A stretch of DNA of 17,500 bases from Actinidia chinensis. Taxonomy: Eukaryota > Streptophyta > Magnoliopsida > Ericales > Actinidiaceae. Each line of letters opens with the position of its first letter. Within the stretch, counting starts at the first letter, position 1. Below the pieces are notes generated by a model that worked only from the letters and a program-made list of their open reading frames with translations, did not search any database and was not told where the DNA came from. Positions 1 through 9,382 of the stretch are shown one piece after another. Made by a program: the position numbers and the translations under genes. The stretch spans positions 330,001 to 347,500 of the forward strand of contig VIGQ01000067.1 in NCBI GenBank assembly GCA_009663005.1, given 5' to 3'.

Positions 1-116
1 ATGTTTTTGCATGTTTAAGGATATATTTCTATTTTTATTTACTGGCTTTTATTTGGAATTATAACATTGGACTTATATGAGAATTCTCAATCATTGATTA
101 GGGACTTGATGCTTTA

Positions 117-2726
117 AGACAGGGGAGGTTGAGGATGATGCAACTATCTACAGTACGCAAGAAATTTGGATATTTATTTCTCTAATGGCAAATGCTTCAC
201 ATAGTTAAAAATTCCACGCTTTCTCTTGGATGGGAACATTGAAATTGTGGTCATTGCCAAATATATGACATAAATTATAGCAAAGGAATATCCTTTTTTT
301 TTTCTGGCAGGCATCAGTTGAAAAGCTTTCCATGGAAGAACGGAGATTAGATGGTCGATAAGGTTATATGGATTATTCCCTATTTAGGTACTGAATGCTG
401 CTGACCCTTAAGACGATTGGATTTGCTGATCCTTCCAGATTGTTGCAGAGAAATGCGGAGAGATTGAGGGATTTGAGTGAAGACCAAAATAACCAAGTGT
501 TTCCGCCTCCGCCCTTGAATTATTTTTTTATTTCTTTAACTTAGTGGAGTCTTTGTTCACCCAGTGAAACATCTATTGATCTTTCAACAGTGGCTTTTTG
601 GTGACTGAAGAGGACTCAAGGGCCTACCTTGCTTCAGTCTCATTTTCCTTAAGGTCCGTAGGCTTTTAATGTTCTGTGCACACCCCCTGCGCCCTGCGCC
701 CCCTTTTGGTGAAGCTATTGTAGCTAAAAAAAGTTCGAGCCCAAAAGCATCTCCCCCTTCTCCTGGCTTTCCGAAAATCTGCTTTCCAACCTTTTTAAAA
801 GAACATTTTTACTCATAAGCTGAAACCTAACACTCTCATTTTTTTTGTCCTTGCAGGCCGCCACAACATGAAACCCTAATAGCATCAAGCTCTCATTGGA
901 CCACTCTTGATTCCAGATCCTGATGAGTAGCAAGGGAACCCCTTATTTATGTACTCTGACTTCCATGTTTCTGGACAAATGAAAAACATGTCTTCTGTAT
1001 TCAGGCTGTTGACTATCCACAGAGGAGATATAGAATAATACTACGAGTCACATGGTCCCATTGAATCTACCTTGTAAGGTAACGCCTTCTTTGTGGTACA
1101 GCATTTCGTACGAATATATAAGGGTCCCCATTCCTCCAAAGCGTAAGTTTCTGTTGTTTCTGTGTTTGTATTTTTCTCCAAACCAAACTTTACTTCAGCC
1201 AATTTGAGGAAAAGTTCGAGGACATGAACAGTGTTGAGCCATCCAGAGCTTTCCCATGCTTCAAGTTCAGGCTCCAATGAAAATCCAGCACAGAGATGAT
1301 CACTGTAGTAAGCAGTGTGGGAGATGTTGAACCCCGGCACAATATAGTCATAGAATAGCTGTTGATCCCAATCTTTCACACGACGATCCTGGGGGCATCA
1401 GGAAAATTGTCCCCTCGGATATCGATGTAAGTGTTATTCTGAATTTCATTTGGATTGATAATGAAGGATACATTTTAATTACTCTGAATTTTTTGGATGA
1501 ACAAATCCTCTGTCATATAATTATGAGTTATGACTATGTAAACCTGTACTTTAGTTCTGGACTTTCTAGGCTTGGATTGCCAACATGTTCATCAATTATG
1601 ACATTTAGATGCTACAAGTGATGTGAATCGCTGGCCAAGGATCAGTCCTCATCAAATCAGCACTGTGATTTTTCCAAAAATCTCGTCAGCAAACTGGATT
1701 TAATTTGTATCTTTTTTATGGTGCAAGTTTATTCTTGGATCGACCAAACAAAGATGTAAGATATTCCAAAATCACTTCACTAAGATTATCCAAAATCACT
1801 TCACCATTCCCCTTTTTTTGCTAGTTCTCTCCTGTGGACCTATTTCGCAGGTTCCATCTATGCAGGGTTGTGAACTTTTCCAAAAATTCTTCAGCCTTTT
1901 TGCTAACATTTGATTCCCTTAATTTTAAAATCTAGGTTTTTGCCGATTTCAAATATGTATTTTCTGTCTGAATATGCTGTGACCTCTTTTACTGGCTGTT
2001 TTTGTCTGAACATGCTGACCACTTGTACTCATTATAGAATGATGCAGATTACTGGCTTCTATCAGATGCAGACGTTAGCATTACGGACATGTGGAAGACA
2101 GATTGTATCCTCTCATAAGATTTTCTTCGTTTCCTTTTTCTTCCTGGTATACACACGCATATATTATATAAATAATTTTGAATGCTCAATTCCTTGACTT
2201 AAAGCAACAGCTGGTGTTGAATGGGATGGAGTGGATGTGCTTCATGAGGAGTTTGGAATGGCTGATATTGGTACCTCACGGCCACAGACTCCACCATCTC
2301 GTGGTATCGATGTTCCATCTGCTGCTGGCAACCTCAAGCAAAGGTGATTTGGGTTCGTGCAATATGTTTAACCAAACAACTCAAGTCTACCTCATTGCAA
2401 CTCATCGTTTCCATGGGATTAACAAAAATGCCAAGGGGCTGCCTAAGAAATTTACAAACAAGAGGATATTGGAGGAAGAGAAGGCATCGGAAGGTAGAGG
2501 TAACAGTTTTACTGTGAGTTCGAGGATATGCTTGTGCCCCTTCAATGACGAATATATATACTTTTTTATTCCGATTCATGAAGTGGATTATTAGGATGAA
2601 TTGAGAATTGGCAGGGGCTTGTGCTTGAGGTGGATATTTAGGATGATTATCGCACATTGACATGCTTACACAGATTGAACCCCACAACACATTTGAAAAG
2701 CTTAATGACGTTCATTTTCGTTAGAT
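117..2726 (+). CDS. Possible multi-exon gene of unknown function, 5' end outside window
   Basis: I do not recognise this product. The plus strand has successive short blocks with coding-like residue composition, separated by AT-rich DNA with AG and GT borders. The best chain is 1609-1664, 2038-2104 and 2205-2343. These join in matching phase (1/0, 0/1, 1/2) and give an acidic segment containing NRWPRISPHQ, DADYWLLSDADVSITDMW and GVEWDGVDVLHEEFG, then a Pro/Ser/Thr-rich linker. Weaker upstream blocks lie near 125-207 (EVEDDATIYSTQEIW), 311-340, 400-505 (DPSRLLQRNAERLRDLSED), 592-652 and 690-760. Weaker downstream blocks lie near 2377-2492 and 2655-2726, the last ending in TAG at 2724-2726. I could not connect all blocks in phase, so the model is incomplete or the locus is decayed. 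The block at 690-760 overlaps a minus-strand open stretch, and only one of the two is likely real. Confidence 0.35.
724..933 (-). pseudogene. Possible 3' exon or gene relic, minus strand
   Basis: This open stretch of about 69 codons ends in TAG. It reads NQEWSNESLMLLGFHVVAAC and then a basic, charged tail. A TACTCATCAG acceptor lies just inside its start. It lies downstream of, and on the same strand as, the 1041-1388 fragment, so the two may be exons of one gene, but their phases do not join with any donor I tried. Its last third overlaps a plus-strand block (690-760) that also looks coding, so it may be a shadow. Confidence 0.2.
1041..1388 (-). CDS. Unrecognised coding-like fragment, minus strand
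   Basis: This is an open stretch with convincing protein-like composition on the minus strand, rich in Trp, Tyr and charged residues. Recognisable pieces include DWDQQLFYDYIVPGFN, SDHLCAGFSLEPELEAWE and LEEWGPLYIRTKCC. There is no ATG at its start, only GTG. A CCCCCAG on the minus strand just before GATCGTCGTG would serve as a splice acceptor, so it looks like an internal exon. A possible donor (CAAG followed by GTAGATT) lies near 1067. A second open stretch downstream on the same strand (933-724, containing EWSNESLMLLGFHVVAACKD) could be a following exon, but I found no join that keeps the phase. It may be a separate gene, a captured fragment or a relic inside the plus-strand locus. Confidence 0.35.
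   Translation of the reverse strand, partial: DRRVKDWDQQLFYDYIVPGFNISHTAYYSDHLCAGFSLEPELEAWESSGWLNTVHVLELFLKLAEVKFGLEKNTNTETTETYALEEWGPLYIRTKCCTTKKALPYKVDSMGPCDS
1609..1664 (+). other. Candidate coding exon (unknown gene)
   Basis: The acceptor is a TTTAG ending at 1608 and the donor is GTGATT at 1665. It enters in phase 1 and leaves in phase 0, reading 18 full codons that include NRWPRISPHQ. An in-frame TGA just upstream fixes the left limit. The donor is not a strong consensus. Confidence 0.4.
2038..2104 (+). other. Candidate coding exon (unknown gene)
   Basis: It is bounded by a TATAG acceptor ending at 2037 and a GTATCC donor at 2105. It reads 22 codons (DADYWLLSDADVSITDMW and neighbours) plus one base, which matches the entry phase of the next block at 2205. 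Confidence 0.45.
2205..2343 (+). other. Candidate coding exon (unknown gene)
   Basis: The acceptor is TTAAAG ending at 2204 and the donor is GTGATT at 2344. It completes the split codon left by the exon ending at 2104 and reads 45 further codons: an acidic half (GVEWDGVDVLHEEFG), then a Thr/Pro/Ser-rich half (SRPQTPPSRG). Low-complexity linkers of this kind are common between domains. I know no named domain here. Confidence 0.45.
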
Positions 2727-2790
2727 GTGTATCCCTTGATAGCTACGATAGCAAATGCCCTGAATCTTGATTAGTCGAAACTTAAGGCTG

Positions 2791-2936
2791 TGTTTGATCC
2801 AATGATTTTTGGAGGGATTTACCACATGGAAAGGAAAATGATGGGAAAACCAAAAACGGATTTAGCTTCTTCGCTTAATTATCTTCTTTACATTTTCCTT
2901 TCCTCCATAAATCTCTTCACAATTCCATGATCCAAC
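2791..2936. mobile_element. Short inverted-repeat element (MITE-like)
   Basis: The left arm reads TGTTTGATCCAATGATTTTT and continues into GGAGGGATTT and GGAAAGGAAAATG. The right arm, read on the other strand, gives GGTTGGATCATGGAATTGTG and then GAGATTTATGGAGGAAAGG. The arms pair imperfectly over about 55 bp around a short centre. There are no coding features, as expected of a non-autonomous DNA transposon. I could not define a target-site duplication. Confidence 0.45.
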
Positions 2937-3354
2937 CGCAACCTAAAGGCATGCTCATTGGCAAGTGGATCAATCTTCAGTTCTTGACATGCTATTATGA
3001 TACATACCGTGACGCTCTGTTTAGTCCTCATTGCATGGATTATATGTTTGTTTGTGCGAGTTTCACGTTGCTTAGCTTGAGAACTATAATTGATAAATTT
3101 GATTCTCATTAAGTTGGGTTTGATTTGCCATAATAATTTGAGTTTAGTTTTCTGTTGGTATCGAGAATGCCAAAGCGTTGCTCAACGAATGTCTCTGTAA
3201 ATCGCTTGGAAGGCGATGTATTGGAAAGTTTGTTTTACGATACTAAAGCAAGAAGTGCACTCTTGGAGATTTGTAATTATCCTGCTTGTATTCCATCCTT
3301 GTACTCAAATGCAACACCACCCTGCTTGAAATCACATGAATCGTATAGAAAATT

Positions 3355-3376
3355 GTGTGTGTGTGTGTGTGTGTGT
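3355..3376. repeat. (GT)n microsatellite
   Basis: There are eleven uninterrupted GT units. Confidence 0.9.
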
Positions 3377-5010
3377 ATATGTTGCTGTGATCTTTACTGC
3401 ACTATTCTGAAAAATGGGTTTTGGGTATTTGGTGGAATTAAATTGGAGAATTTTATCGTGGACTATCAGAAATTTGTAAAATAAAATTTTCATTTACTAT
3501 AAAATTGTTTATCATAATTGTTAGAGTGGATAAACTAAACATAAAAAAATTAAAATAGTAACACACATAATTTGCGGGTTAAATAGTTACTAAACATTTC
3601 AATTAATTATAGGGTGATAATTTTTACACTTCTATTTTCTCCAAGTATGTTTTGTCTAATTAAACAAAGTTACAAAAATGTCCTTGTATTTATACCTTTT
3701 GATTTACTTTTATTCAGATATCTTAACTATATAAAAATAGAATATAAAACAAAAGGAAAAGGCTTAAGGATACCGCTATGCTATAGGCTAAAGACTCTAG
3801 TCAAATTTCTTATAGAAGAAGATAATTAAGATTTTAGAGTATGGAAGTTTACCAAGTCTTTATTAAGTCTTTCTTTTTATAGTTGAGTTCGTTACTCTTC
3901 AAGGTTTTGGCTCTCTCTCTCCAAACAGTTCTAATTCGTGGAGTGGTGGTGCTTAAAATCTCGGATACCGTTAGGGTCGGAGAATTGTACTCGGTCGTGT
4001 ATACATTCCTTGTCAGGTGTTATGTTGAAAAGCCTCTGTTTCTCGCATATAGGGTAGAATCACGCACGTCATATGCTCAAGTCTGAGGAAAATGGGAGTG
4101 GTCAACTCAACCATCGTGCTCTGCATTTTCCATGACTTAACTCAACTCGATGTTTTAATTTTGAAGGCTTACTAGGATTGACAGCAGGTTAAGGCACTTA
4201 GACCTGGGAACGTTTAGAAACCCAACTCATGGCACTTGGGTTTAAGAGTCTAGATTGGCATTCAAATTGGGCTTCCTCAGCGCATGATGGCTGGGTATTC
4301 AAGAAATATGGAGCAATTCATTGAATCATCGACCATAAAAAAAAGATGCAAATCTAGAAAATCGATGCTTTTCGTGGACCAATTATAGAAAGTATGAAGA
4401 AGGAAAAAGCTCTTTCAAGAAACTTATAAAATTTATTAGACATCACAACTTATTAGAGGTGGTCCATTAAGTTGTGCTCTATCGACTTTTGGGGGTTCTA
4501 GTAAAACTTAAAGCACCAAAAGACAAAGGATGACAAAGATTAGCATTTTAGGGAACACTTTTTCCTACTTTCTTTATTTTAAAAATAAAATGGTCAATCT
4601 CGTTTTCAATTGGCTCTTCTCTCACCTTTCCTAATTCTTCTTCCTCCTTCTTTGGTTCCAATTCTATGGCCCCACCAATTAATTGGTCACAAATTTAATA
4701 ATTTACACATGTAGAGAAATCTTCACTCCAAAGATGGAGGATTGTTTTAATTTTAATTCAAAACAATTTAAATAAATGTGCTCAGAGCAATGCCTTAATC
4801 AGCACAACAACTTTGATGTGTAATTTAAAATAATTTTTAAAAGTAAATTACATTTTTTGCTAAATCGACAATATTTTCTTTGACGACAAAAGCCATAGAA
4901 AGTAAATAGTAACATAATTAGCCTAATCGTCACGTTGTGCTTTTTGGTTGATAAAGGTTGTAAATTCAATCTCCGATACCAAACGATAAATACATAATAT
5001 AACTATAAGA

Positions 5011-5108
5011 AAAATTATTTTTCCCGAAACGTGAATTTTCATATATTCAAATAATCAGAAAAAAAAATTATTTTTCCCAAAACGTGAATTTCATAATATT
5101 CAAATAAT
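5011..5108. repeat. Tandem duplication, unit about 53 bp
   Basis: Copy 1 (5011-5054) and copy 2 (5064-5108) both run AAAATTATTTTTCCC, then (G/A)AAACGTGAATTT, then ATATTCAAATAAT. They differ by a few substitutions and a small indel. Confidence 0.85.
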
Positions 5109-5985
5109 AATTATTCAAAACAACAAACAATATCATTGTCCTCGTTTAAATAAAGTGAATAGCATGACATTAGCACAATGTGTGCAGTGTGTTTGACTAC
5201 CAATGAACACCATCCCATGTATATTTATTCTGGTTGTTAATGATAATTAATGTTAAACAACTTATTATCTAGTAATTAATAGTTTACAAACATAAGAGTA
5301 CCAACTTAATGTTAGCATAGTAAATTATTCCACGATATCAATAAGGAAAGTCACTATCAACTAATTAATGAAGTTAATACTAGTAAGTAGGATTTTCTTC
5401 TTCTTTTAGTTTACAGAAACAGTTATAGTATGCAAGAAATAAAATCCGATACAAAATCAGTTTTTAGAAACAGAAACCAAAAACTATTTGAAAAACAGTA
5501 ATTTTTCTTTAGAAAAAATTTGAAATACACAAACACTTTATAAAAGAAATAATACACATGAACTGCAGAACTGTATAGAGAACTTTTGACGGAACCCACT
5601 GCAAGATAACAACTTTTAGGACTGTTGGGAATTTAAAATAAAGTTTCCAAAAAAGATATATCCCATAATTTGTGTGTATATAGATATATATTTTTGTATA
5701 TATGGTCAATTCACAGAAAAGAAAATGCTCCAGCCTGATAATTCTCAAAAAAAAAAACTCGGAAAAAATTCTTAAATTAATTCAAATGTTTGAATGAGAG
5801 TCCATAAGATATAAATTACAGTAATTTAAATTCATAGTAATCACATTCTCATCCTTTAAGATTAGGAGATTTTAATAATTAATTGTTCCATAATAAAAGG
5901 AGAAAAGAAGCGTGACAACTATACGCCATTAATTACTCATTTTATTCTCCATAAACCCCAACCAACAAAACCAAGCCGCCATACC

Positions 5986-6012
5986 GAGAGAGAGAGAGAG
6001 GGGGAGAGAGAG
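5986..6012 (+). repeat. GA-repeat leader of the 6051 gene
   Basis: GA dinucleotides are broken only by a short G run. They end 38 bp before the ATG at 6051, so they fall in the likely 5' untranslated leader or core promoter. GA/CT runs at this position are common in plant genes. No clear TATA box can be fixed; ATAAAC at 5951 is only a weak candidate. Confidence 0.7.
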
Positions 6013-6050
6013 TGATAGAGACTTTCACCGATCCTTCGATTTTCCGATCA

Positions 6051-6527
6051 ATGGATTTAACGGCGAGGCCAAACCCTCAGCTCCGCCGCAGGAACTCAAT
6101 CGCGACGCCGATCGTCGTCCCGGCAAATCTCACCGTCCCCACAAATCCCCACCGCGCCGCCACCTTCCCCCATGGCGCCGCCGCCGCAGTAGATTTCGAG
6201 CTCACCATCAAGCCCCCATCCTACACCTCCCTCAAGGACCTCCTCCCTCCCACCGCCGCAGTCCACTCACCCACCGCCTCCGCTGGGCGCGGCGGCGAGA
6301 TCTCCATCCGCAACCTCCTCGTGAAGCAGGCCGCCTGGGCCTACCTCCAGCCCATGTCCGCCTCGCCGGATTCCGCCGGACGCCACCTCCTCCGCCGTCT
6401 CTGGGCCAAAATCTCTGGCGACCTCCGCCAGAGCCCCGTCGCGTCTTTTGTCCGCTTCATAACCCGGACCATAACCCGAGCCTTCGATTGGTTGGTCCGA
6501 GCCGTTCGTGTCGGGAACTTCCGATAG
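6051..6527 (+). CDS. Intronless gene for a 158-residue plant protein of unknown function
   Basis: The function is not known to me. The ATG at 6051 is chosen because the only upstream in-frame start is a GTG inside the GA-repeat leader. The N-terminus is basic, with RRRNS (residues about 11-15) resembling a basophilic kinase or 14-3-3-type site; that reading is inference. The middle is Ala/Pro-rich and likely disordered, but contains PPSYTSLKDLLP near residues 55-66. A more ordered second half begins with ISIRNLLVKQAAWAYLQPMS (about residues 82-101). It is followed by an Arg-rich segment and a hydrophobic/basic amphipathic C-terminus (FVRFITRTITRAFDWLVRAV) ending in FR and TAG. There is no signal peptide or clear membrane span. 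The CDS is much richer in G+C than its flanks, with C/G-ending codons, which supports real coding. The small size and single exon fit a plant-specific regulatory or adaptor-like protein, but this is a guess. A Helitron begins 187 bp after the stop. Confidence 0.85.
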   Translation: MDLTARPNPQLRRRNSIATPIVVPANLTVPTNPHRAATFPHGAAAAVDFELTIKPPSYTSLKDLLPPTAAVHSPTASAGRGGEISIRNLLVKQAAWAYLQPMSASPDSAGRHLLRRLWAKISGDLRQSPVASFVRFITRTITRAFDWLVRAVRVGNFR

Positions 6528-6713
6528 CAGCCACTAACGGAAACAATAACGTCTCTTTGGTGTCTCTGTTAATTGAGCGATAGGAATCCGTTTGAGCGTG
6601 TATCGAATTATCCCTATTTATTTGATATATGGTGCTTAAATTCGTTGCCAATTTTTGTGTACCCTATAGATATAGGTTTTCTATTTACTATTTTTTGGCG
6701 CTTATGCAATGCA

Positions 6714-7503
6714 TCTATATTATAAATGAAAAAAAAAAAAAAAAAAAAACAAAAGACTTAGTTTGAATACAAAATCTCTTCTCTCGCTATCTACGCCTCA
6801 AATTCATTGACTTGAATCCAACGACTCAGATTCACCTAAGATTATTTTTCCGCTAAAACTAATCACTTTTCACTCTCTTTCCTCCTAACACTTTCACTTT
6901 TCTCTATTCATCATAACTCCACTCTCTCTCTCTCACTTCATATTCCAATATTTTTAATACTTTTTTTGTTACCCCTTATTTTTAATTTTTTTCACTTTTA
7001 CTTCAAATTTTTAATATTTTATTTATATAATATAAAATTTTATAAACCCCTTTATTTTTTTTTATTGTTTTAATACCCTTAATTAGTTTATTTTTCGTTT
7101 TACTTTTCATTTCTAATTTTTTATATAAAAAATATATAAAATTTTATAATTTCTTTTACCTCCCCATCCCTATGTTTTTTATAAAAGAAAAAATCAAGAT
7201 TTTTAATATTTTTTTTTAATTTTGTGATTGCTAGTTATATCTTATTTGTTAATTTGAGTCTTTTTTTAATATCCCTTTATTTATTTATTTAGATACTTTC
7301 ACTTCTGAATTTTTATATAAAAAATTATAAAAAAATTATGATTTCTTTTGAAGGAGATATTGATTCAGAATTTATGTTCTTATGATTTCTACTTAATGAT
7401 AAGTTAAAAAGTTATTATTTTTCTGTATTATTGTTGTTTAATAAATCAAACTATAAAAATACATATTAATTTTCAAGAATAATCTCAAATAACAAATAAC
7501 CTA
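6714..7503 (+). repeat. Helitron direct repeat, copy A
   Basis: It starts TCTATATT, has a 21-base A run (6729-6749), then GACTTAGTTTGAAT, ACTCAGATT, CACTCTCTTTC, a TTACCCC block, and ends near CAAATAACAAATAACC. The same landmarks occur in the same order in copy B. Copy A has no hairpin or CTAG of its own. Confidence 0.75.
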
Positions 7504-7513
7504 TCTATATTCT

Positions 7514-7550
<37 letters not shown>

Positions 7551-8090
7551 TAATCTGACGGCTTCAAATTCATTTGGACTTTATCCAATGACTCAGATTT
7601 CACGCTAAATTATTTTTTTGTCTCAGCTAAAACTATCACTTTCACTCTCTCTCCATCCTGATCCCTTTCACTTTCTCTCTTCTCATACTCTCACTCTCTC
7701 TCCTCCATACTTTCATATTCAATATTTTTTATATTTTTTTTGTTACCCCTTTATTTTTATTTTTTTCAATTTTTACTTCTGAATTTTATATATGTTATTT
7801 ATATATAAAAATTTATACCCATTTATTTTTGATTTTAATACTCTTAATTCTTTTGTTTTTTCGGTTTTACTTTTACTTTTGAATTTTATATAAACAATAT
7901 AAAAAAAATAATAATTTCTTTGGTAGGCGATGGAGATATTGATGGAGAAGTTATATTCTTATGTAATATGATTTACTATGTAGTATATGTTAAAAGTGAT
8001 TATTTTTCTTATATATTTATGATAAAATCAACTACTAAAAAATACATTATTAATTTTCAAGGAATAGTTTCAAATAACAAATAACATATA
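7504..8090 (+). repeat. Helitron direct repeat, copy B
   Basis: It begins A then TCTATATTCTAATCAGG, a second Helitron-like TC start. It continues GACTTAGTTTGAAT, ACTCAGATT, the CT-rich tract, the TTACCCC block and CAAATAACAAATAAC. It is shorter than copy A by internal deletions and diverges from it by many small changes. Confidence 0.75.
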
Positions 8091-8099
8091 ACTATCAAC

Positions 8100-8114
8100 T
8101 TATCAAAATTTTAA

Positions 8115-8174
<60 letters not shown>

Positions 8175-8266
8175 GTAAAAAATAGTTATAAAATTTTATC
8201 ATAATTTTTTTATATAAAAATTTGGAAGTGAAAGTAGTAAAAAGAAAAAAAAAAAGAATCAATGGT

Positions 8267-8297
<31 letters not shown>

Positions 8298-8410
8298 TTT
8301 TATAAATTTTTATATATATAAAAATTAAGAAAGTGAAAGTAAAATATAAGGAATAGAGGGGTATTTAAAAAAAGAATAAAGGGTATTAACAAAGAAAAAT
8401 AATTGAATGG
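8100..8410 (-). repeat. Inverted copy of the Helitron 5' internal block
   Basis: Read on the minus strand, this stretch reproduces the order of landmarks in copy A at about 6960-7220: AACCCCTTTATTTTTTTT, then TATATAAAAA, then TTTTTTACCTC, then TTTTTTATAAAAGAAAAAA, then TTTTTAATATTTTTTTT. The two blocks could pair as a long imperfect hairpin. Low complexity weakens base-level alignment, but the ordered landmarks support true homology. Confidence 0.6.
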
Positions 8411-8651
8411 CAAAAATTGTAGTTTGAGAAAAATTAGATTAAAAATTGAAAAGTCAAAAAAAGGTCATCGGGGGGTGGGGATGTCAGGGTGAAAAAATAT
8501 CTCTCTTAGTTAGTTTCAGATTAGATTAGTTAGGTTTCTAAGAAAATTACTGAGGACTTACCTTATTTGTGATTGTTTTTTTTTTATTTGTTTTTTTTAC
8601 GATGAAGAATCATCAAAATTGATTGAAAAAAGATTTTTAATTTTTTGCTAT

Positions 8652-8676
8652 GCCTGTGGGCAACGGGCAATACTAG
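8652..8676 (+). other. Helitron 3' terminal hairpin and CTAG
   Basis: GCCTGT pairs with ACGGGC (one T-G pair) around the loop GGGCA. AATA and the terminal CTAG follow. In Helitrons this hairpin is the signal that ends strand transfer. Confidence 0.85.
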
Positions 8677-9382
8677 TATTATTATAAATATACAAGACAA
8701 CGAACGCATCAGACTATATATATAGTAGTACCTAAATTAAATATGATTCGCAATGATAATATTCATTTTGATATTCTATTTTCTCAGAGGAGTCATAATA
8801 AGTTAGTAGTATCATGTGTTAAAAATTATTAATTGAAGTGTATAGAATTTATTATGAATTTAGTTTTAAGTATGTGTTCAATGAGAGTAGATGAAACTTG
8901 TTAAATGTAAGTCAAGTCCATTTCTCTCTCAAACTCTCTTTTTTTCGATAAAGAATTATTTGTTCTCTCTCATATGACCGTGACCACGACCACGCTAATT
9001 GGGGATTAGTAATCGCATAATTGAGCTAGATTTTTTTCTTACTTACAATTAATTTATTTATATTTTTACAAAAAATATATTATTCAATCATTTAGCTATG
9101 ACTAATTTGATCTTTTTGAGAAATAATATAGTCCAAACAATTTTAAGACCACGGCACGCCACAAATCACATGTGAACCATTTAGTCAAAGTTAACACAAA
9201 GCAGCGGACATGTTCAACGATGGCTTTAAGAGCTCTATGGATCTGAGAATTTGAGATTAGTCACAAACAATGCCCTTGACAAGAGCTAAAATGTACTAGT
9301 TAGGAAATTTAAAAAGAAATGAAATTTGGATCTTTGGGAGACAGAAAAAATTGAATTTTCTTTTGAATTTGATACAATTTTC
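8677..9382. other. Intergenic DNA and 3' flank of the HVA22-like gene
   Basis: There is no gene. The last few hundred bases before 9383 should contain the 3' untranslated region of the minus-strand gene. TTTATT words (AATAAA on the minus strand) near 9054 are possible polyadenylation signals, but I cannot choose one. Confidence 0.5.

Larger units (their letters stand above)
2940..5985. other. Mostly intergenic AT-rich DNA
   Basis: I see no supportable gene here. The open frames at 3155-3484, 3614-3829 and 3883-4086 have no recognisable composition or splice context. A less AT-rich island at about 3880-4290 (GTTAGGGTCGG, GGACC-like words, CT runs) could be decayed transposon DNA, but I cannot classify it. 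From 4740 onward the sequence is A/T-rich with many TAATTAAT words, and the last 150 bp are the likely upstream region of the gene at 6051. Confidence 0.5.
6714..8676 (+). mobile_element. Non-autonomous Helitron
   Basis: The left end reads A then TCTATATTATAAATG at 6714, the TC start typical of plant Helitrons. The right end has a 6-bp stem hairpin (8652-8657 with 8663-8668, loop GGGCA), then AATA and CTAG at 8673-8676, followed by T. Insertion between A (6713) and T (8677), without target-site duplication, matches the Helitron mechanism. No Rep or helicase coding is present in the roughly 1.96 kb, so it would depend on enzymes encoded elsewhere. The interior is A/T-rich with CT-rich stretches and contains two copies of the 5' half and one inverted block (see separate entries). 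It lies between the 6051 gene and the 3' end of the HVA22-like gene. The alternative is two overlapping or nested Helitrons sharing one 3' end. Confidence 0.8.

Noticed and set aside
3155..3484. 109-codon plus-strand open frame
   Set aside because: It ends through the GT microsatellite, has no acceptor logic and lies beyond the likely end of the upstream locus.
6012..6050. Upstream GTG start extending the 158-residue protein
   Set aside because: Plant genes use ATG. The extension lies in the GA-repeat leader and the ATG at 6051 opens the recognisable protein.
6457..6651. Minus-strand frame overlapping the 6051 gene
   Set aside because: It is a shadow of the opposite-strand coding sequence.
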